DNA of 64,000 nt from Micropterix aruncella (GCA_944548615.1 OX155963.1:19524261-19588260); one strand, 5' to 3'; shown: positions 1 through 18,616, counted from the stretch's first letter. The notes: generated by a model not told the origin, from the letters alone. Made by a program: numbers and translations.

Positions 1-510
1 CTTTTCTTTATTTTTCATCCGGCTGCGATGGATCACTTATGGTTATAAAATCCATCAGTTATTTTTCTGTGAGTTTCTCCCACTGCTGAAGGGTGGTTTT
101 TGTGGACTGTAAATGTTATTTACCTTCGCGTTCTCTCGTTCTTCCTGGCCGCCGAGTAGTCTCCCGTATCTGGTTCACACTCTATTAGATGATCACACAG
201 TGAAAGAGTTTATTTCAAAAGAACGTTTATTGTCCCTCAATTTACTCGTGAGTTACAGTATACACTTAAATTATGCGCGCGAGTACGAGACCAGCCAAGG
301 GCTGCCGTATGTACAACTATTATCCCGCCGCTTAAGGGTCGTTCATTCTCGACCTCGGTATTTTTGTGACTGTTCGATTTCCCAAAATCGTTCACTAGCC
401 TCGCTAAAGCCCCGCCACTCTAACCCGTGATTGGTTAAAAGGCAATGGCGGCGGTAAGAGACCGGCCTACTGAGGGTTAAGGGGTGTGGCTTAGCGAGAG
501 TACATATTAT
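1..510. other. GC-richer unclassified segment
   Basis: This stretch is more GC-rich than the AT-rich DNA after it. It holds a 105-codon open frame at 113-430 on the + strand that resembles nothing I recognise and has no signal peptide or domain motif. The base composition and sharp right edge suggest the end of an LTR-type element or a fragment of one running in from outside the window, but no second LTR, primer site or target duplication is visible. Treat it as unclassified. Confidence 0.25.
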
Positions 511-2469
511 TCAATCAGGCTTACATTTTTAACTTAAATTAATCTCACCTTAATTGAAGGTAATTTTCTATAATATGTATTACTACTACATTATCATTAG
601 GTTTATAGCGAAAATATGTAGATTAAACATTAACAATACATCATATTTAGTACTTAAAATTCCTTCGAATAGCTAGCAAAATTATAAGTATTTGATTTTA
701 TCCAAGCTTTCAGTCGAATAATTAATAGCCTCCTAATTACCTCAAACATTGCGATTATTTTGAGATTACCACATTTGTTTTAATATAAGAGGGTTGCGCG
801 AGCGGCTTGCCGCGTTTACGATTTTTTGTTATCGGTCGACACCCTCGATATATCCACTGCGAGAAATGACAGGCTGATAATTAATTAGGGGTCTTCGGCC
901 CTTAAAGACGGCGATATATTATTACCAGGACCTTTCATGGAATTTTGTCCTGCGTATTTAGTTAGGACTTCCTTGCGGATGATTTTAATATTTGAATGAG
1001 CCGTATTTTGTTTCAGTGTCTGTTATTTATGTCTGTTATGGGGTGGCTCGAGCGTGTGAAAGAGGAATATAAGCTTCTAAGAATCGATCTCTCGCGAACA
1101 GCCACCCATATTAGAAAATGCAAGTGATAATTCGTACACATATATTGATGTAATCCTTTGGCAGTCCCTCCTATTCTTCCGTGGTTATATCGTAATATTC
1201 CATGTTACGTTAAGAGAGCTATTCCACGTAGGTATACATATCGCTGACCCCATATTTTGCTTTCTTGCAGAGTAAGATATATTGAGGCTGCCGATAATTA
1301 GTGTGTTGACTATCTTTTTAATATATCCATATTAAAAAATAAAATATAATATGTTTTCACAAAATTGCCGATAATATACTGTTCAGCAAACATTTAATAA
1401 AACAAAAATAAACACCTTTTCACAAAATCACACAGCGATATTTTGTAATTGCCTACCGCCAAAAATTAAAGATATTAAAATTTTCTATACATTTAAAAAT
1501 AGTTTGAGTGTCTACCTCTTAAATTACACAAATGCAGATATTGAACACCTTATTAGATAATTTAATCTTTATAATAAAAACATGTAGTATCAGCATGATG
1601 ATTGATGATTTCTAAATATAATTTTATTTCTATTTTTGTGAATTTATTTTGTATTTTATTAATACTTATTAATACTTATTAATACATATATAAATATATA
1701 TATAAATTTTTATCATGTTTTAAAATAAAATAATAGGTTTTCAACAATTTTCATGACATTTTCTTACGAATTTTTAATTAGGTATTTAAGATATTTCTGA
1801 TACATTATGTATGATGTTGTTTATTTATATAAATATAATATTATTGATTTCTTAGGATAATTAAAATAAATTGTCTACCTTGGAACAGGCGGCAGCCTAG
1901 TTAGTTACAATTAATAGACTTTTGTGTATTGAATCTACTCATAATTTGAAATCAACAAATAATTTGTAATTTGTAAATATAAGATCGCATATTTTCGCGG
2001 TTTTTATCCAATTTCTTTTCGCTGTACGGGACGATGATTTTCCATGTCTCAGCTATTTCAGTTGCCACTTTGTGTAGTCATCTGATCCATTTTTTCTTGA
2101 TATAATTCTGTGATTTTCTTGCAGTTTCTTCTCTTTTTTTGCCAGTTGTTCCCATTTCTTAAGTTCCATTTATTTATGTGTGAGATGTATGTATAAAATA
2201 TATTAATGTTATTTAAACATTTAGATGCGTTTATGTTAACAATTAAATAGCTACGTTCCAATGCAAAATATTCCTAAGCCTTGGGTATTATACAAAAGAG
2301 TGCAACGCAAGGGCAACCTAGAAAGCGCCCTATATTTTTATCGTTAATGTGATTCTAGAATGATTAATGTGATTCTAATTTTGTTTTGATTTGTTACTTT
2401 AAATATTTTCGTTGAAGTCATCTACTTATATACATATGTACATATTATTTGAAAAATTTATTGGAGGAA
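511..2469. other. AT-rich DNA, no gene seen
   Basis: I see no coding region, RNA gene or classifiable repeat here. The only local structure is a short tandem run of TTAATACTTA near 1659-1690, grading into a TATA-rich tract. Short open frames are what AT-rich sequence gives by chance. Confidence 0.5.
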
Positions 2470-2975
2470 TGATTACAAAGGAAATAATAATATACGCCAC
2501 TTACACTGTAACGAAGAAGTCACTTGTTTGAATTTGTGAATGCTTCACGTTTAAACGAGATGTTGTACGTCTCTGACTTGCGACCAGAGGTGTAGGTTGA
2601 AAAGCCTTTGATACTACTAATATTTACCCTAACTTCTAGTCACCGTCCTTCCTGAAACATAAAATCACTCGATTAGATCCTAATTCAAGCGAAATATCAA
2701 TAATAAATCGATTATTTTATTAATATTCGGCCTATGCCGTCTAACCAGTAAAAACTAGATAACAACTTGCACAATAAAAAAAATAAAAATTTGAAAAAAA
2801 ATTTTTTTGTAATATTTTGCGATCAATGCTAGTCAGCCAAAAATTTCAAATCAATATTTTCATATGCCCTTATTTTAGGGAAAGGAAGCTCTCAGCTTTT
2901 TCCTATGGATTGATAAGTTTTGTCTTAATCTAAATGGATGATTTAAAATGAAATGAAAGTAAAATATGTAAAAAA
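2470..2975 (-). pseudogene. Diverged single copy of the 557-bp array unit, with exon-like remains
   Basis: This segment aligns along most of its length with the tandem unit found 3.5 kb downstream, but is strongly diverged. Shared blocks include the start (GATTA.AAAG.AAATAAT), the CCACTTACA block, the 'CCTAC.CCTCT..(C/T)GCAAGT' block (minus strand) and the end (TAAAATATGTAAAAA). On the minus strand a polypyrimidine-TTTCAG acceptor (near 2653) and a GTAAGT donor (near 2505) bracket about 145 bp. All three frames of that interval contain stops, and one single-base deletion relative to the array unit is visible near the block before GAAGCATTC. It therefore looks like a decayed exon or an old relative of the array unit. 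The parent gene is not recognised. Confidence 0.5.
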
Positions 2976-3249
2976 AACTTTCCTAATATATCGTAAAAAA
3001 GGAAATCTTGAAATTTTTGATGAAGGTAATTTATAAATAACCGCTCTTGTCTACCCGAAATAGCCTGCATAGTAAAACATATTTTACGATTTTTTTTTTT
3101 TTATTTTTTTTGTTATTTATTCTGTGTTATATCAATGATTTCAATTGTATAATATGCTTAACGCTTTATAATACTTTTTTGCCGTCTAAATAATAATTTA
3201 ATGTAAATTTATTGTCAAACCCCATTGCAATATTCCATAATAATAACCG

Positions 3250-3400
3250 GCCTTATAGATAGATAGAAATTCTTTATTGCACATTAACAAAACATACAAC
3301 AGGCGGACTTATTGCCCAAAGTACAATTTCTTACAGGCAATCTTCATGGAAGTGTAAGAATTTAGGTCCCAGTACAGTGAAATAAACAAAATAAACTTAT
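3250..3400 (-). mobile_element. LINE 3' end (minus strand)
   Basis: On the minus strand this ends in a CAATAAAGAATTTC polyadenylation-like motif followed by a CTAT repeat tail. It is preceded by 'GGGCAATAAGTCCGCCTG', a form typical of jockey/CR1-like LINE 3' ends in moths and butterflies. No reverse transcriptase remains, so it is a severely 5'-truncated copy. The inner boundary is uncertain. Confidence 0.5.
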
Positions 3401-3483
3401 ACATTATTACAATTATATTATTACAACAAAAATTAACCAAATAACAAAAATGCCATTATTTAAAAAATATATATTGGGGGTTA

Positions 3484-3562
3484 GAGAATATTCTTAAGGA
3501 GGGGGGGTAGTCTCCTACCCCCCTCCCATCCCCCCTAAGAATGGGGGGATGAGACGAAGGAT
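3484..3562. repeat. G/C-run hairpin
   Basis: Runs of G7, C6 and G6 lie in an inverted arrangement: GGAGGGGGGGTAG is followed a few bases later by CTACCCCCCTCC. The segment could form a hairpin or a G-quadruplex on either strand. It sits inside a spurious minus-strand frame (3456-3719). Confidence 0.6.
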
Positions 3563-4313
3563 GGGATGAGAAGGAGGATGGGATTACAAGGAATTTAGGG
3601 ACATAAATTACATTATGATCATTATTACATATTATTGGTGGAATATTCTGCAACATTATGAATTTTCTAAATAAAATAAAAATTTTATTAAATTTATCTA
3701 CACACATAGCTATTAACATTTCTTATTTCTTACACTACTCGAATTGCTCGCAAAAGCAGCGAAGTGTCGTCTTTCAGAACCGTCGATAATTTAATTAATA
3801 AATACTCGCCTCTTTAACATTTATTCGTACGTAGCGGGTTTTACGCGAGTTTGACGTTGCAAAACCTTTAATATATTATTATCTTCCTTCCCTCCACTTT
3901 ATGACTTAATAATACAAAAGGATCCTTTCGCGGGATGCTGAAGATATGTATTGTACATAACGTGTAAGAGGATTTTGGTTTCCGATACGAGAAGTGGGAG
4001 AGCTGTTGCAAATGCTATGCAACTGGGGAGTTGCATGCATTGCGCATTGCATAACAAGAACTGCGTGCATCGCTGCGCATATGTCTATGGTATTATACGC
4101 AGTTCAGTGTAATAGTTAACTTTAAATATGACTGGTAATTTCGCATGCAAGGTGTCTTACCTGTTGTATAAATATGAGGCCTAAATAAATAAATTGTACA
4201 CATATACAGAAGTATTCGTTAATAAAATATCTCGTGATGGATCGATGGCGTTCAGAAGATAACACTTGAAATTGAATTGACAAGATATTAATTAAATTAA
4301 TTTTACATATAAA

Positions 4314-4566
4314 TTGGGCCCGATTGCGTTTCGTTGTAAACTGAAACTGAAATTAGTTCAAGCGAACTACCTATCGAACTTATACTCGTTCGAATAAAGT
4401 TGACTACATTTCGTGCGGTGTAAGATTCAGATGGTTTATCTTTGGTGGGTAGTTATAATGTGAAAAAGTGACAACCGTTCATTTCACATTCCGCTCTAGC
4501 GTATTGCCTTGTCTCGTTCACACGAACGAATTTCCGAGTTCACGAAGAAACGCAATCGAGCCCATT
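4314..4566. mobile_element. MITE family B, copy 1
   Basis: Terminal inverted repeats TTGGGCCCGATTGCGTTTC and its near-complement at 4545-4566 bound a 253-bp element without coding capacity. The same termini and interior (a 'CTCTAGCGTATTG' block and a 'CATTTCGTGCGGTGTAAG' block) recur at 32370, 52703 and partially at 22185. The transposase family that moved it is not evident from the sequence. Confidence 0.75.
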
Positions 4567-11156
<6,590 letters not shown>

Positions 11157-12084
11157 TTTTAAGTTTTCAGCTGAATATTGATCGCAGCTTCTTTATATCG
11201 CACCTTTAGAAAATAAAAAAACGAAATTCGAAATTTTAAATTCTTCCATCTGTCAAGTAGCTCGTCTTGTCTTGTTATTTCCCCTGAAATAATAGGAAAT
11301 TGAGTGAGTTTACGTATAAAGAAGGATTGTAGCTTAATTTTTGAGATAATTGGATGAAGGGTGAGCGTTTACTAGTTGAAAAATGGGCCCAACTTAAACC
11401 TACTCCTCTTTCCGCAAGTGAGAGGCATTCATCATTCTCGTTAACACCTAAAGCATTCCCGAATCCGATCAAGGGAATCCTTCGTCACGATGTAAGTGGC
11501 TTTTATAATTATTTACTTTATAATCATCTTATTGATCAATTCTAAAAAGAATATATACACAAAACTATCAAATATTTCAAAATATTGAATTTTTACATAT
11601 TTTATGTTTCGTTCATTGTAAATAATCCATTTAGGTTAAAGGTAATCTTTCCAACTAATAGGAAAGAGCTGACTGCTTCCTTTCATTGATATGAGGGCAT
11701 GTCACGCTTTTAGTTTTAAGTTTTCAGCTGAATATTGATCGCAGCTTCTTTATATCGCACCTTTAGAAAATAAAAAAACGAAATTCGAAATTTTAAATTC
11801 TTCCATCTGTCAAGTAGCTCGTCTTGTCTTGTTATTTCCCCTGAAATAATAGGAAATTGAGTGAGTTTACGTATAAAGAAGGATTGTAGCTTAATTTTTG
11901 AGATAATTGGATGAAGGGTGAGCGTTTACTAGTTGAAAAATGGGCCCAACTTAAACCTACTCCTCTTTCCGCAAGTGAGAGGCATTCATCATTCTCGTTA
12001 ACACCTAAAGCATTCCCGAATCCGATCAAGGGAATCCTTCGTCACGATGTAAGTGGCTTTTATAATTATTTACTTTATAATCAT

Positions 12085-12086
<2 letters not shown>
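11157..12086 (-). repeat. Inverted arm of the 557-bp array (about 1.7 copies)
   Basis: Two units are present in the opposite orientation, again 557 bp apart (frames at 11354 and 11911). The second is truncated in the middle of 'TAATCATCTTA', where it fuses directly to a second AT tract. In the second copy the exon-like frame therefore continues into AT repeat, giving a 98-codon artefact. Confidence 0.95.

Positions 12087-12153
<67 letters not shown>
12087..12153. repeat. (TA)33 microsatellite at right edge of the array
   Basis: This is a 67-bp alternating TA tract joined without a gap to the truncated last unit. Together with the tract at 5981-6242, the whole array is bracketed by AT dinucleotide repeats. 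Confidence 0.95.
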
Positions 12154-12156
<3 letters not shown>

Positions 12157-12365
12157 CAAAATTTATCATATACCTCCACATACTACTGTGTATATGGGTC
12201 GAAATAAGAGAATTTGCCAATATAGGTACTGACGGATCATTCCGAGTACACCCGAATTCTAAACTCCACTCCTACATTTTTGTGACGTAATCAGCCTATA
12301 AATAAATGTGATAGATGGCAATATAGATTGAATATTATTTTTGTTATTTTTGGTTAAATTATTGG
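12154..12365. other. Unassigned spacer
   Basis: No gene or repeat recognised between the AT tract and the LINE tail. Confidence 0.4.
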
Positions 12366-12545
12366 GTTTTCATAATAATAATAATAATAAACTCTTTATT
12401 TTAAATAAAAAAGGCGAGCTTATTGCATTGCAGCAATGTCTATCAGCTAACCTATAGCTTGAGTTTATAACATATTTAGTACGTTGGCTACGCAAAAGAG
12501 CAATAAAAAATACAAGTGATAAAAATAAACAAACAGAAAATAGAA
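12366..12545 (-). mobile_element. LINE 3' end (minus strand) with (ATT)n tail
   Basis: Read on the minus strand, 'GCAATAAGCTCGCC' is followed by AATAAAGAGTTT and then (ATT)n. The same arrangement occurs on the plus strand at 42269-42352, so both are 3' ends of one LINE family. No coding sequence is retained. Confidence 0.6.
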
Positions 12546-12854
12546 AGAAACAAATAATAAAAAAAAGTAAAACAAATGACTAAAATTAGATAAGGACGCA
12601 AAGGAAATAAGTAGAGAATGGAAGGAAAGGGAAGCGAAAGGAGGGGGAAGAGGTGGGTTGGTTATAAATCAGACCATTAAAAACCGTAATAAATGGGACC
12701 GACCATAATAAATCAGACCATTAAAAAAAACATTCAATATCAACGTTATTACTTATTGAAACCTATATACCACATTAAAAATTGTAATCTTTATGTTTTT
12801 AAAAAAATCGTTTATCATAATATTTTTTTTTTCGAGATAGGATACCGTATAGGC

Positions 12855-13085
12855 CAGTGCCGGATTAGCCATAAGGCCAAGTAGGCCCTGGCCTATGGGC
12901 CCACGCCGTTCAGGGGGGCCCCGGGGTCCCGAATAAGTAATCATTGCAATCATATTTTTTGTTTTTTTTTCTAATTGATTAAAAAACACTGAATTGAAAT
13001 TGTCTAATAAAATATAAATTATCGACAGTTAGAGCCCCGAGATTTTGCTGGCCTAAGGGCCTCTACGTGGGTTAATCCGGCACTG
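12855..13085. mobile_element. Small hAT-type nonautonomous element
   Basis: The termini are CAGTGCCGGATTAGCC and, inverted, CAGTGCCGGATTAACCC. The CAGTG start is characteristic of hAT elements. The 231-bp interior has no transposase. A 6-bp direct repeat ATAGGC touches both ends but is offset from the 8-bp duplication expected of hAT, so the target site may have mutated. The interior has runs of G and C around GGGGGGCCCCGGGG. Confidence 0.7.
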
Positions 13086-13149
13086 ATAGGCGTAGATACC
13101 ACCAATAGTGCGCCGACATTCTGCCATACCAAGAAAGAGGCCTCGTTGG

Positions 13150-13340
13150 ATATATACAGAAGATTAATCAATGTTTGGAACAATGAGTGCCATCTACGCG
13201 TTGCGGTTCGCAGTTAAATCCCAGTTGCTAAATCGTAGTGCAACAATGAGCAATTTAATACCCTTATATCAATGCCTAGACCAACGCGCAATACTGCCGC
13301 AAATATCGGCTATTTAATCGTCTTCGGCCAACTCAGGCAG
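13150..13340 (-). repeat. Interspersed repeat family G
   Basis: The minus-strand block containing 'TAGATGGCACTCATTGTTCC' also occurs on the plus strand at about 52480-52600. A related piece (ACTAAGAAAC) lies at 53755-53835. Class unknown; no coding potential. Confidence 0.45.
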
Positions 13341-13729
13341 CATCTAACGACTACGTCCAACATCCATACTCGACAAATCCACATTCATACTGGTCAATGG
13401 ATGTAGATATCGTCGTTGATAAAATGGCGAGGGCAATTTCGTTATACTATATATGATTGACGTTATTATTATAATGTTTCATCACAATAATTTATTAGTG
13501 TGTCGCCCGGCGACTTCTTGTGATAGCTTCTCGCTCTCACATATTGCATTCTTTTTTTTCTTTTAAACATACATCATAAAAAATTACATATAAACATAAT
13601 ATATAACGGTAATATAGCCAATGATGTTTTAAATTATTTGCGATATAAGGATTACAAACGATGCTAAACAATACAATACAAAGAAAACTAAGAAGAATTT
13701 AAAAGTGTTAAAATCGCTATAAGGGTGTG

Positions 13730-13885
13730 TATGGGTGTTGGTGTATTTGTGTGATAGAGAGCGTTTAGGTGTGCGTGTGTGTGTGTTTGTGTGTATGTGA
13801 TGCGTCTATGTGTGTACGTGTATGTGCGCGCGTGTATGTGTGTGTGTGTGTTTGTGTGTATATATGTAGTGCGTATGGCCTTGTG
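13730..13885 (+). repeat. Imperfect (GT)n microsatellite
   Basis: GT-rich repeat with interruptions (TGTGTATGTG, GCGCGTGT). The cysteine- and valine-rich open frame across it is an artefact. Confidence 0.9.
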
Positions 13886-14767
13886 AGTGCTTGTATGTGC
13901 ATATGGAAATGCGGGATGCTAATTCAATCCGATCTTATAGCTTTTCACATAGGTACCTCATTAACAAAGGATCGACTATTTTGATGGTTAAATATGTCAA
14001 TATCGTTAAAGCCTACATTGTATGCATGCATAACGGGCGGTAAAAAGTTAAGTGAGCTCGCGCGAGTCGGGAAGGCGCTCGTATGCTCACCCTAATCAGG
14101 AGATGTTAAAAACTATTAGATATTAAAAACTATTAGAATTTTATGTTAGAAAACCGTGATGATTACTAGTAATGTTTAATCTGTTTGAATTCATGACTTA
14201 AATACGAATCTTGAGCGAACATGAACATTGAGTTGTTAGTTAGCATTTGTAAGGTGGAAATAAGGCATACGGTACCAGATAGCCGGTTGCAGGGACCCTT
14301 GTATCGTAAATATTCGCGCAGAGACCTTATCTGAAGGACTTAAGTTTCGCCGACCCACGCGTTGGATATTTCTTTATCACGAGATGGAAACACATTCGCG
14401 TCGGTGGGACATGTCCCAAAACATTGTCATGTCTTTATTACAAACAACTTTGGCGAGGTTGGTTATTTTGTACGCTGCGCATGGCAAGTTAGAAAGAGTT
14501 TGAGTTTACTCACTGAAATGTCTGCAAATAAGTAGATGTCGTGGAATTTATTGCACTACTGCATGTAAAATAAAGGAAACGTTCAATAAAACACACAATA
14601 TTTATTTATTTACTCATTTCATTTCACATAGTTTATGTTTCAACTAAGATTACAAAAGGAAAACATAAATACTTTTTATGTAAAATAAAGTGACAAATTG
14701 ATTCATCCCAATCACATGCAATCCGAGCCACGTCACACATTTACATAACTAGGCTGACGCCAGTACC
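13886..14767. other. Unassigned DNA
   Basis: No gene recognised. Includes a mildly GC-rich patch at about 14030-14100, and 'AACTATTAGA' repeated twice near 14110-14140. Confidence 0.4.
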
Positions 14768-15185
14768 TACACTGAGAAAAATATTGGATTTCTTGATACA
14801 AAGTCGTTTTGTTCTTACGGTTTTATACTAAATAATTTCTATCGTAAGTTTGTTGAATTGCGAGGAATTTTGCTGAAATTCTATTACTCGATTATATGCT
14901 TCACCATGCTCCGTACGAGTAATAAAAAAAACAGTATAATATACCTTCAACATGATTCTTGTAACTGACTATAGCTACGTATGTAATAACATGCTTTCAT
15001 AGTAAAAGCAAGATCTTGTTGTGCACCGTAATGAAAGTGCGGTGTATTTACCATGCCCGTGACATGGTAACTACACCGTTACGCGTCATGTCGATACAGA
15101 CGTACGCACCTACTGTGTTATATACGTAATCTCTATTAAAACATACTTATTTCCGTGTATTGCAGCGTTATATTTTCTCAGTGTA
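14768..15185. mobile_element. TIR element 'CACTGAGAAAA', full copy
   Basis: The ends are TACACTGAGAAAAATATTGG and, inverted, TACACTGAGAAAATATAACG, bounding 418 bp. The left half, including 'TTACGGTTTTATAC' and 'ATTACTCGATTA', recurs at 42799-42965, and the terminus alone recurs at 29405. No coding capacity; a MITE of unknown superfamily. Confidence 0.65.
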
Positions 15186-15468
15186 GATGTGCGATTTAGG
15201 ACTTATTTTAGATTGCAAGCTGACATATTAAAAATAAAGTTTACTAGTATAGATTAATAATAAAGTAATATTATGTTTAGATTAAAACAAAACCAAAATA
15301 TATTTACTACATATTAATGATTTAACACTAATAATAATAATAATTGGCTTAATCGTTAACATTTATGTTGTCACCTTCTAAAAGGTGTTAAAATAGACGC
15401 CATTTGATGAGATATAGTCTTCAGTTCCCTCTGCAAATTATGTATTAAGGTGACATGATACCTGGGAA

Positions 15469-15705
15469 CTACGATTTTTGTGATGATTTATGGGAACGAT
15501 GATTTGTGATTCGGTTCGCTATCGAGTCGACATTCCGAGGCAAGTCGGAGACAAGACAAGGCAGTCTGGCTGATTTGCCCGTCAATCCCATAAGCCCTTG
15601 TTTGTAGATACGATATGACGCGTTTCGGAAATGTAGGGCCCGAATCTTCTCATCCAAGCACGTTTTCAACAACCTGTTCGGAATTACGTTTTTGAAAATA
15701 ATCAC
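15469..15705 (-). other. Unclassified open frame
   Basis: This is a 78-codon minus-strand frame without recognisable domain or repeat membership. It lies between two repeats and has a codon pattern that gives no clear sign of coding. Probably fortuitous, but it is one of few long frames here not explained by a repeat. Confidence 0.15.
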
Positions 15706-15745
15706 CGAAGACTTTTGTCGTTGACTGTCCTAAACAACAGCTTAA

Positions 15746-16063
15746 GGGGCTCTCTAGACGATCAAGCATGATTGACAAGCATCGCGTCGCGGGCTGGGAG
15801 GGGATCGTAAACCGCTGGAAAAATGCAAATATTTTTTAAAAATATTTACCAAAAACGCCTAGTTTTGTAGTTTATACAAGGGATTAGAATTAATTAGACG
15901 TGATTGATTGATGAATGACGTGACTCTCTGGTTATAAACTACAAAATTAGGCATTTTTGGTAAATATTTTTAAAAAATATTTGCATTTTTCCTGCGGTTT
16001 ACGATCTCCTCCCAGCCCGCGACGCGATGCTTGTCAAGCATGCTTGACCGTCTAGGGACCCCT
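15746..16063. mobile_element. Palindromic MITE family A, copy 1
   Basis: The termini GGGGCTCTCTAGACGATC and, inverted, AGGGGTCCCTAGACGGTC extend into long inverted arms that continue to the centre (CGCGTCGCGGGCTGGGAGG, then AATATTTACCAAAAACGCC, and so on). Almost the entire 318 bp is one imperfect palindrome. TTAA occurs on each side (15742-15745, 16064-16067), as expected for piggyBac-type insertion, but other copies do not all show it. No coding capacity. Confidence 0.75.
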
Positions 16064-16163
16064 TTAAACCAACTATGTAGTTGACAGATTGCTTGTTGTA
16101 GATTATCTATGGTGCGCGCAGACATTCGCCAGACTTATGGCAATCATATGTTGATAAAACAAA

Positions 16164-16335
16164 CGGTTGTGTCACCCTAAAACTTCCCCGGCCAGCAGGC
16201 AACCTCCTCCCCTCGCTTGCTAAACCCCACAACCCCCAACCTCTCCCAACCCCAACCCCCTCCCAAACCCTCCCCAACCCCCCCCCCCAAACCCCCCGTC
16301 CTTCCCCACTCCCCGATAATGATTGTGTCAAGTGA
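16164..16335 (-). mobile_element. Family C end fragment, inverted
   Basis: The minus strand shows the family C end (GGGAAGTTTTAGGGTGACAC) followed by a C-rich tract with about ten runs of C3 or more up to 16305. This half faces another family C end at 16500-16640, making an inverted pair around a 160-bp core. Confidence 0.6.
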
Positions 16336-16499
16336 CTATGATAGCAAAAGTAGTATATTTTGGTATTTCCCTGGTAATAAAATGGCTATTTTCAAATATG
16401 ATGTAGTAGTTTCTAAATACGGTGGTATTTCATTTCTTTGCGTCGCTCTTATAAGAGATATTTTAACCAAAATTTTACAATGTGGCTTAGGTCCACAAT

Positions 16500-16640
16500 G
16501 TGGCTCATGGGGGGGGGGGGGGTTAAGTTTGGAGGGTAGGTAGTGTGGTGAAGTTAAAAGAGGGGGTTGGTTAGGTTTGCGCGGGGGGGGGGGGTTGTAT
16601 GATTGCCGGGAAAGTCTTGGATTGACATCCGATTTTTTAC
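16500..16640 (+). mobile_element. Family C end fragment, forward
   Basis: Runs of G12-G13 are followed by GCCGGGAAAGTCTTGGATTG, the conserved family C end motif. It pairs in inverted orientation with 16164-16335. Confidence 0.6.
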
Positions 16641-16949
16641 TTCGTTTACATATTCCAATATTTTTTTCACAAGCTCATAAAACGACCACAAACAAATTTA
16701 TTGAAATTTGGACAGGACAGCGTCTGTCGGGACAGCTAGTTAATAACAAATATTTAATACCAGGAATGCTTCTCTTTTTTCTGCGACAGAACAGAAACAA
16801 AAGCAATATCAAATGCAGTGAATTCGTAGTTCAATTTTAAAAAGTCATTCATCTTGTTTTATTAAGTCTATTTGAGTAATATGAAATCGTCTATAAAAAA
16901 ACTTTTTATTTGACTATGATAGCTTTCGTAGTTTCCCAGATTTTATTGG

Positions 16950-17487
16950 AGATGGCGTACAACGGCGTACAACGGCGTACCCGTCACCACATAATGATCG
17001 CTCTATCTTCCGCGAGGTGAGCGTAGAAGACTTTGTAGACGATACAAATCTACCGTCCAGGAAAAACCACGAACCCGCCAGAGACCAACGCTTTTCGGCG
17101 AGGCACTATGAAGGTAACGAGGCGCTCTCCCTTACGCAGCGGTGATTCGGTGTCTGCCGAATCTATGGCGGATCACGGCATCCTTTGCCCACCTCTTCAT
17201 CCGGTATCAGGTAGCCGATTGGTCGTTTCAAGAGCAGTTGCCGTATGGTTGACAACTACCCCCGCTCTATAGGAAACGAGCCGTTTCCAGACTCCCCCGG
17301 CTATCAGTCGGAATGCACAATCGATTGGCTGACGCGGCACGGTGCGCACGGGGCGCCCGATGAACGATTCCTGGGGGAAACTGACCCTCAGGCCAGGATC
17401 CTACCTGGGCTCGCGCTTCTGCTTGGAGGCTGCCGGATGGATGTTGACCCATGAGTTTGTCACAACTGACGTCAGAGGCGAGTAAAT
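16950..17487 (+). mobile_element. Family D repeat, copy 1
   Basis: Matches the family D order seen at 26562: CCCGTCACC, GAGCGTAGAAGACTT, ATCTATGGCGGA.CACGGCATCC, CCGCTCTATAGGAAACGAG, and GTTGACCCATGAGTTTG. The start carries three copies of GGCGTACAAC. Both strands are open for 69-74 codons, as in other copies. The far end is lost. Confidence 0.7.
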
Positions 17488-18014
17488 TCAATTCAATAAC
17501 AAATAAAAGAAGAAAGAATCATTACCACACAATTACATGCTAAAGTAAAACTTACACTTTAAAAGACTTGAGAGCGTACACACATGTGACAAAGCAATAA
17601 ATCTATCGCCCTGACTGTTCCAGAAAATGCTTTTATAGGCAGTTGGTATATAGACAGACTTACAGTCAGTGTACCAACTGCACCACTTACTTGCACTCGT
17701 TTGGCCAACAATATTTAGGTGGTGGATATAGTGAAGAGCGGGGCGGTGAGCAAACCGGATTCGTCTACCTACATATATTTAATAAGTGTTCGTTACTTAA
17801 AATCCTATTTCGAAAACTGAACTGATTTATTTATTTTGTGAAACTGATTTCCTAAGTCTGGACGGCTTTTGGGGCCAAGAAAATCATAACACGTAGGTAC
17901 AGAACATCCAATAAAACTGAACACCACAATGTTGGAACAATGTGTCTTGCCTGTCTTTACTTACAGGAAACTAACGGTTATCCCGCAGTTGGGTCATTAG
18001 GACCTGCTGGATAA
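17488..18014. other. Unassigned DNA
   Basis: No gene or known repeat seen. The frame 17643-17825 is short and featureless. Confidence 0.4.
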
Positions 18015-18616
18015 CCTGCTCCGCTCAATTCACGGTTCGTCTTCGATTCAGTAGCCTCCTCTAAGAAGGTCAACCCCGGTAAGGACTCTGTATCCACTGC
18101 CTTCAATGCATGCATAGTAGATCAGTTTACTCTGGGGGAAGTCTCTTCAGGCGCTCCTGGACGGTTTGCATCGTGCGGCGTCAGCCTATCGACTGTTCAC
18201 TCCGGCAACTAACTGGAGGGTTCTGGAAACGATATATGCGGCGGTGGATGCATCTAAGCAGACCTAAGCAGCGGAGGTGGATGCCGACCTGATGTCAGCC
18301 ACTCTTGAAACGGCCAGTTGGCCATCCGATTTCGAGTAAAGAGACGGGCAAAGATCGCTACGGTCCGCGATAATTTCAAACTGAATTACCGCTGAAGTTA
18401 CATCAGGTAGAGGCCGCGGAGAGATCCAGCCTAATCTGGTAGTGAGGGCGCTAGGCTGCCTGCTTGGTCAACTTCCCGGTGCCACGCGGTAAGGCGTTGG
18501 TTTTTCTCGGGCTAGTTGGCTTAGCTAGATAGTGCACTGTATGCGTCCCCAAGATTCTACTCCAGGCTAAAAGAACGATTACATATCGTCATACCTCTAT
18601 GGGGTGACGGGTTCAT
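18015..18616 (-). mobile_element. Family D repeat, copy 2
   Basis: Reverse-orientation, diverged copy. It contains the 'GTAGTGAGGGCGC', GTAAGGCGTTGG, AAGAACGATTACATATCG and GTGACGGGTTC landmarks in the order of the 61021 copy. It ends exactly where a family C fragment (TTTTTTCGAGATGAAGACGG) begins. Confidence 0.65.

Noticed and set aside
113..430. 105-codon frame as a gene
   Set aside because: No recognisable motif, and the segment looks like the end of a repeat.
13769..13984. Cysteine/valine-rich frame
   Set aside because: Translation of a GT microsatellite.
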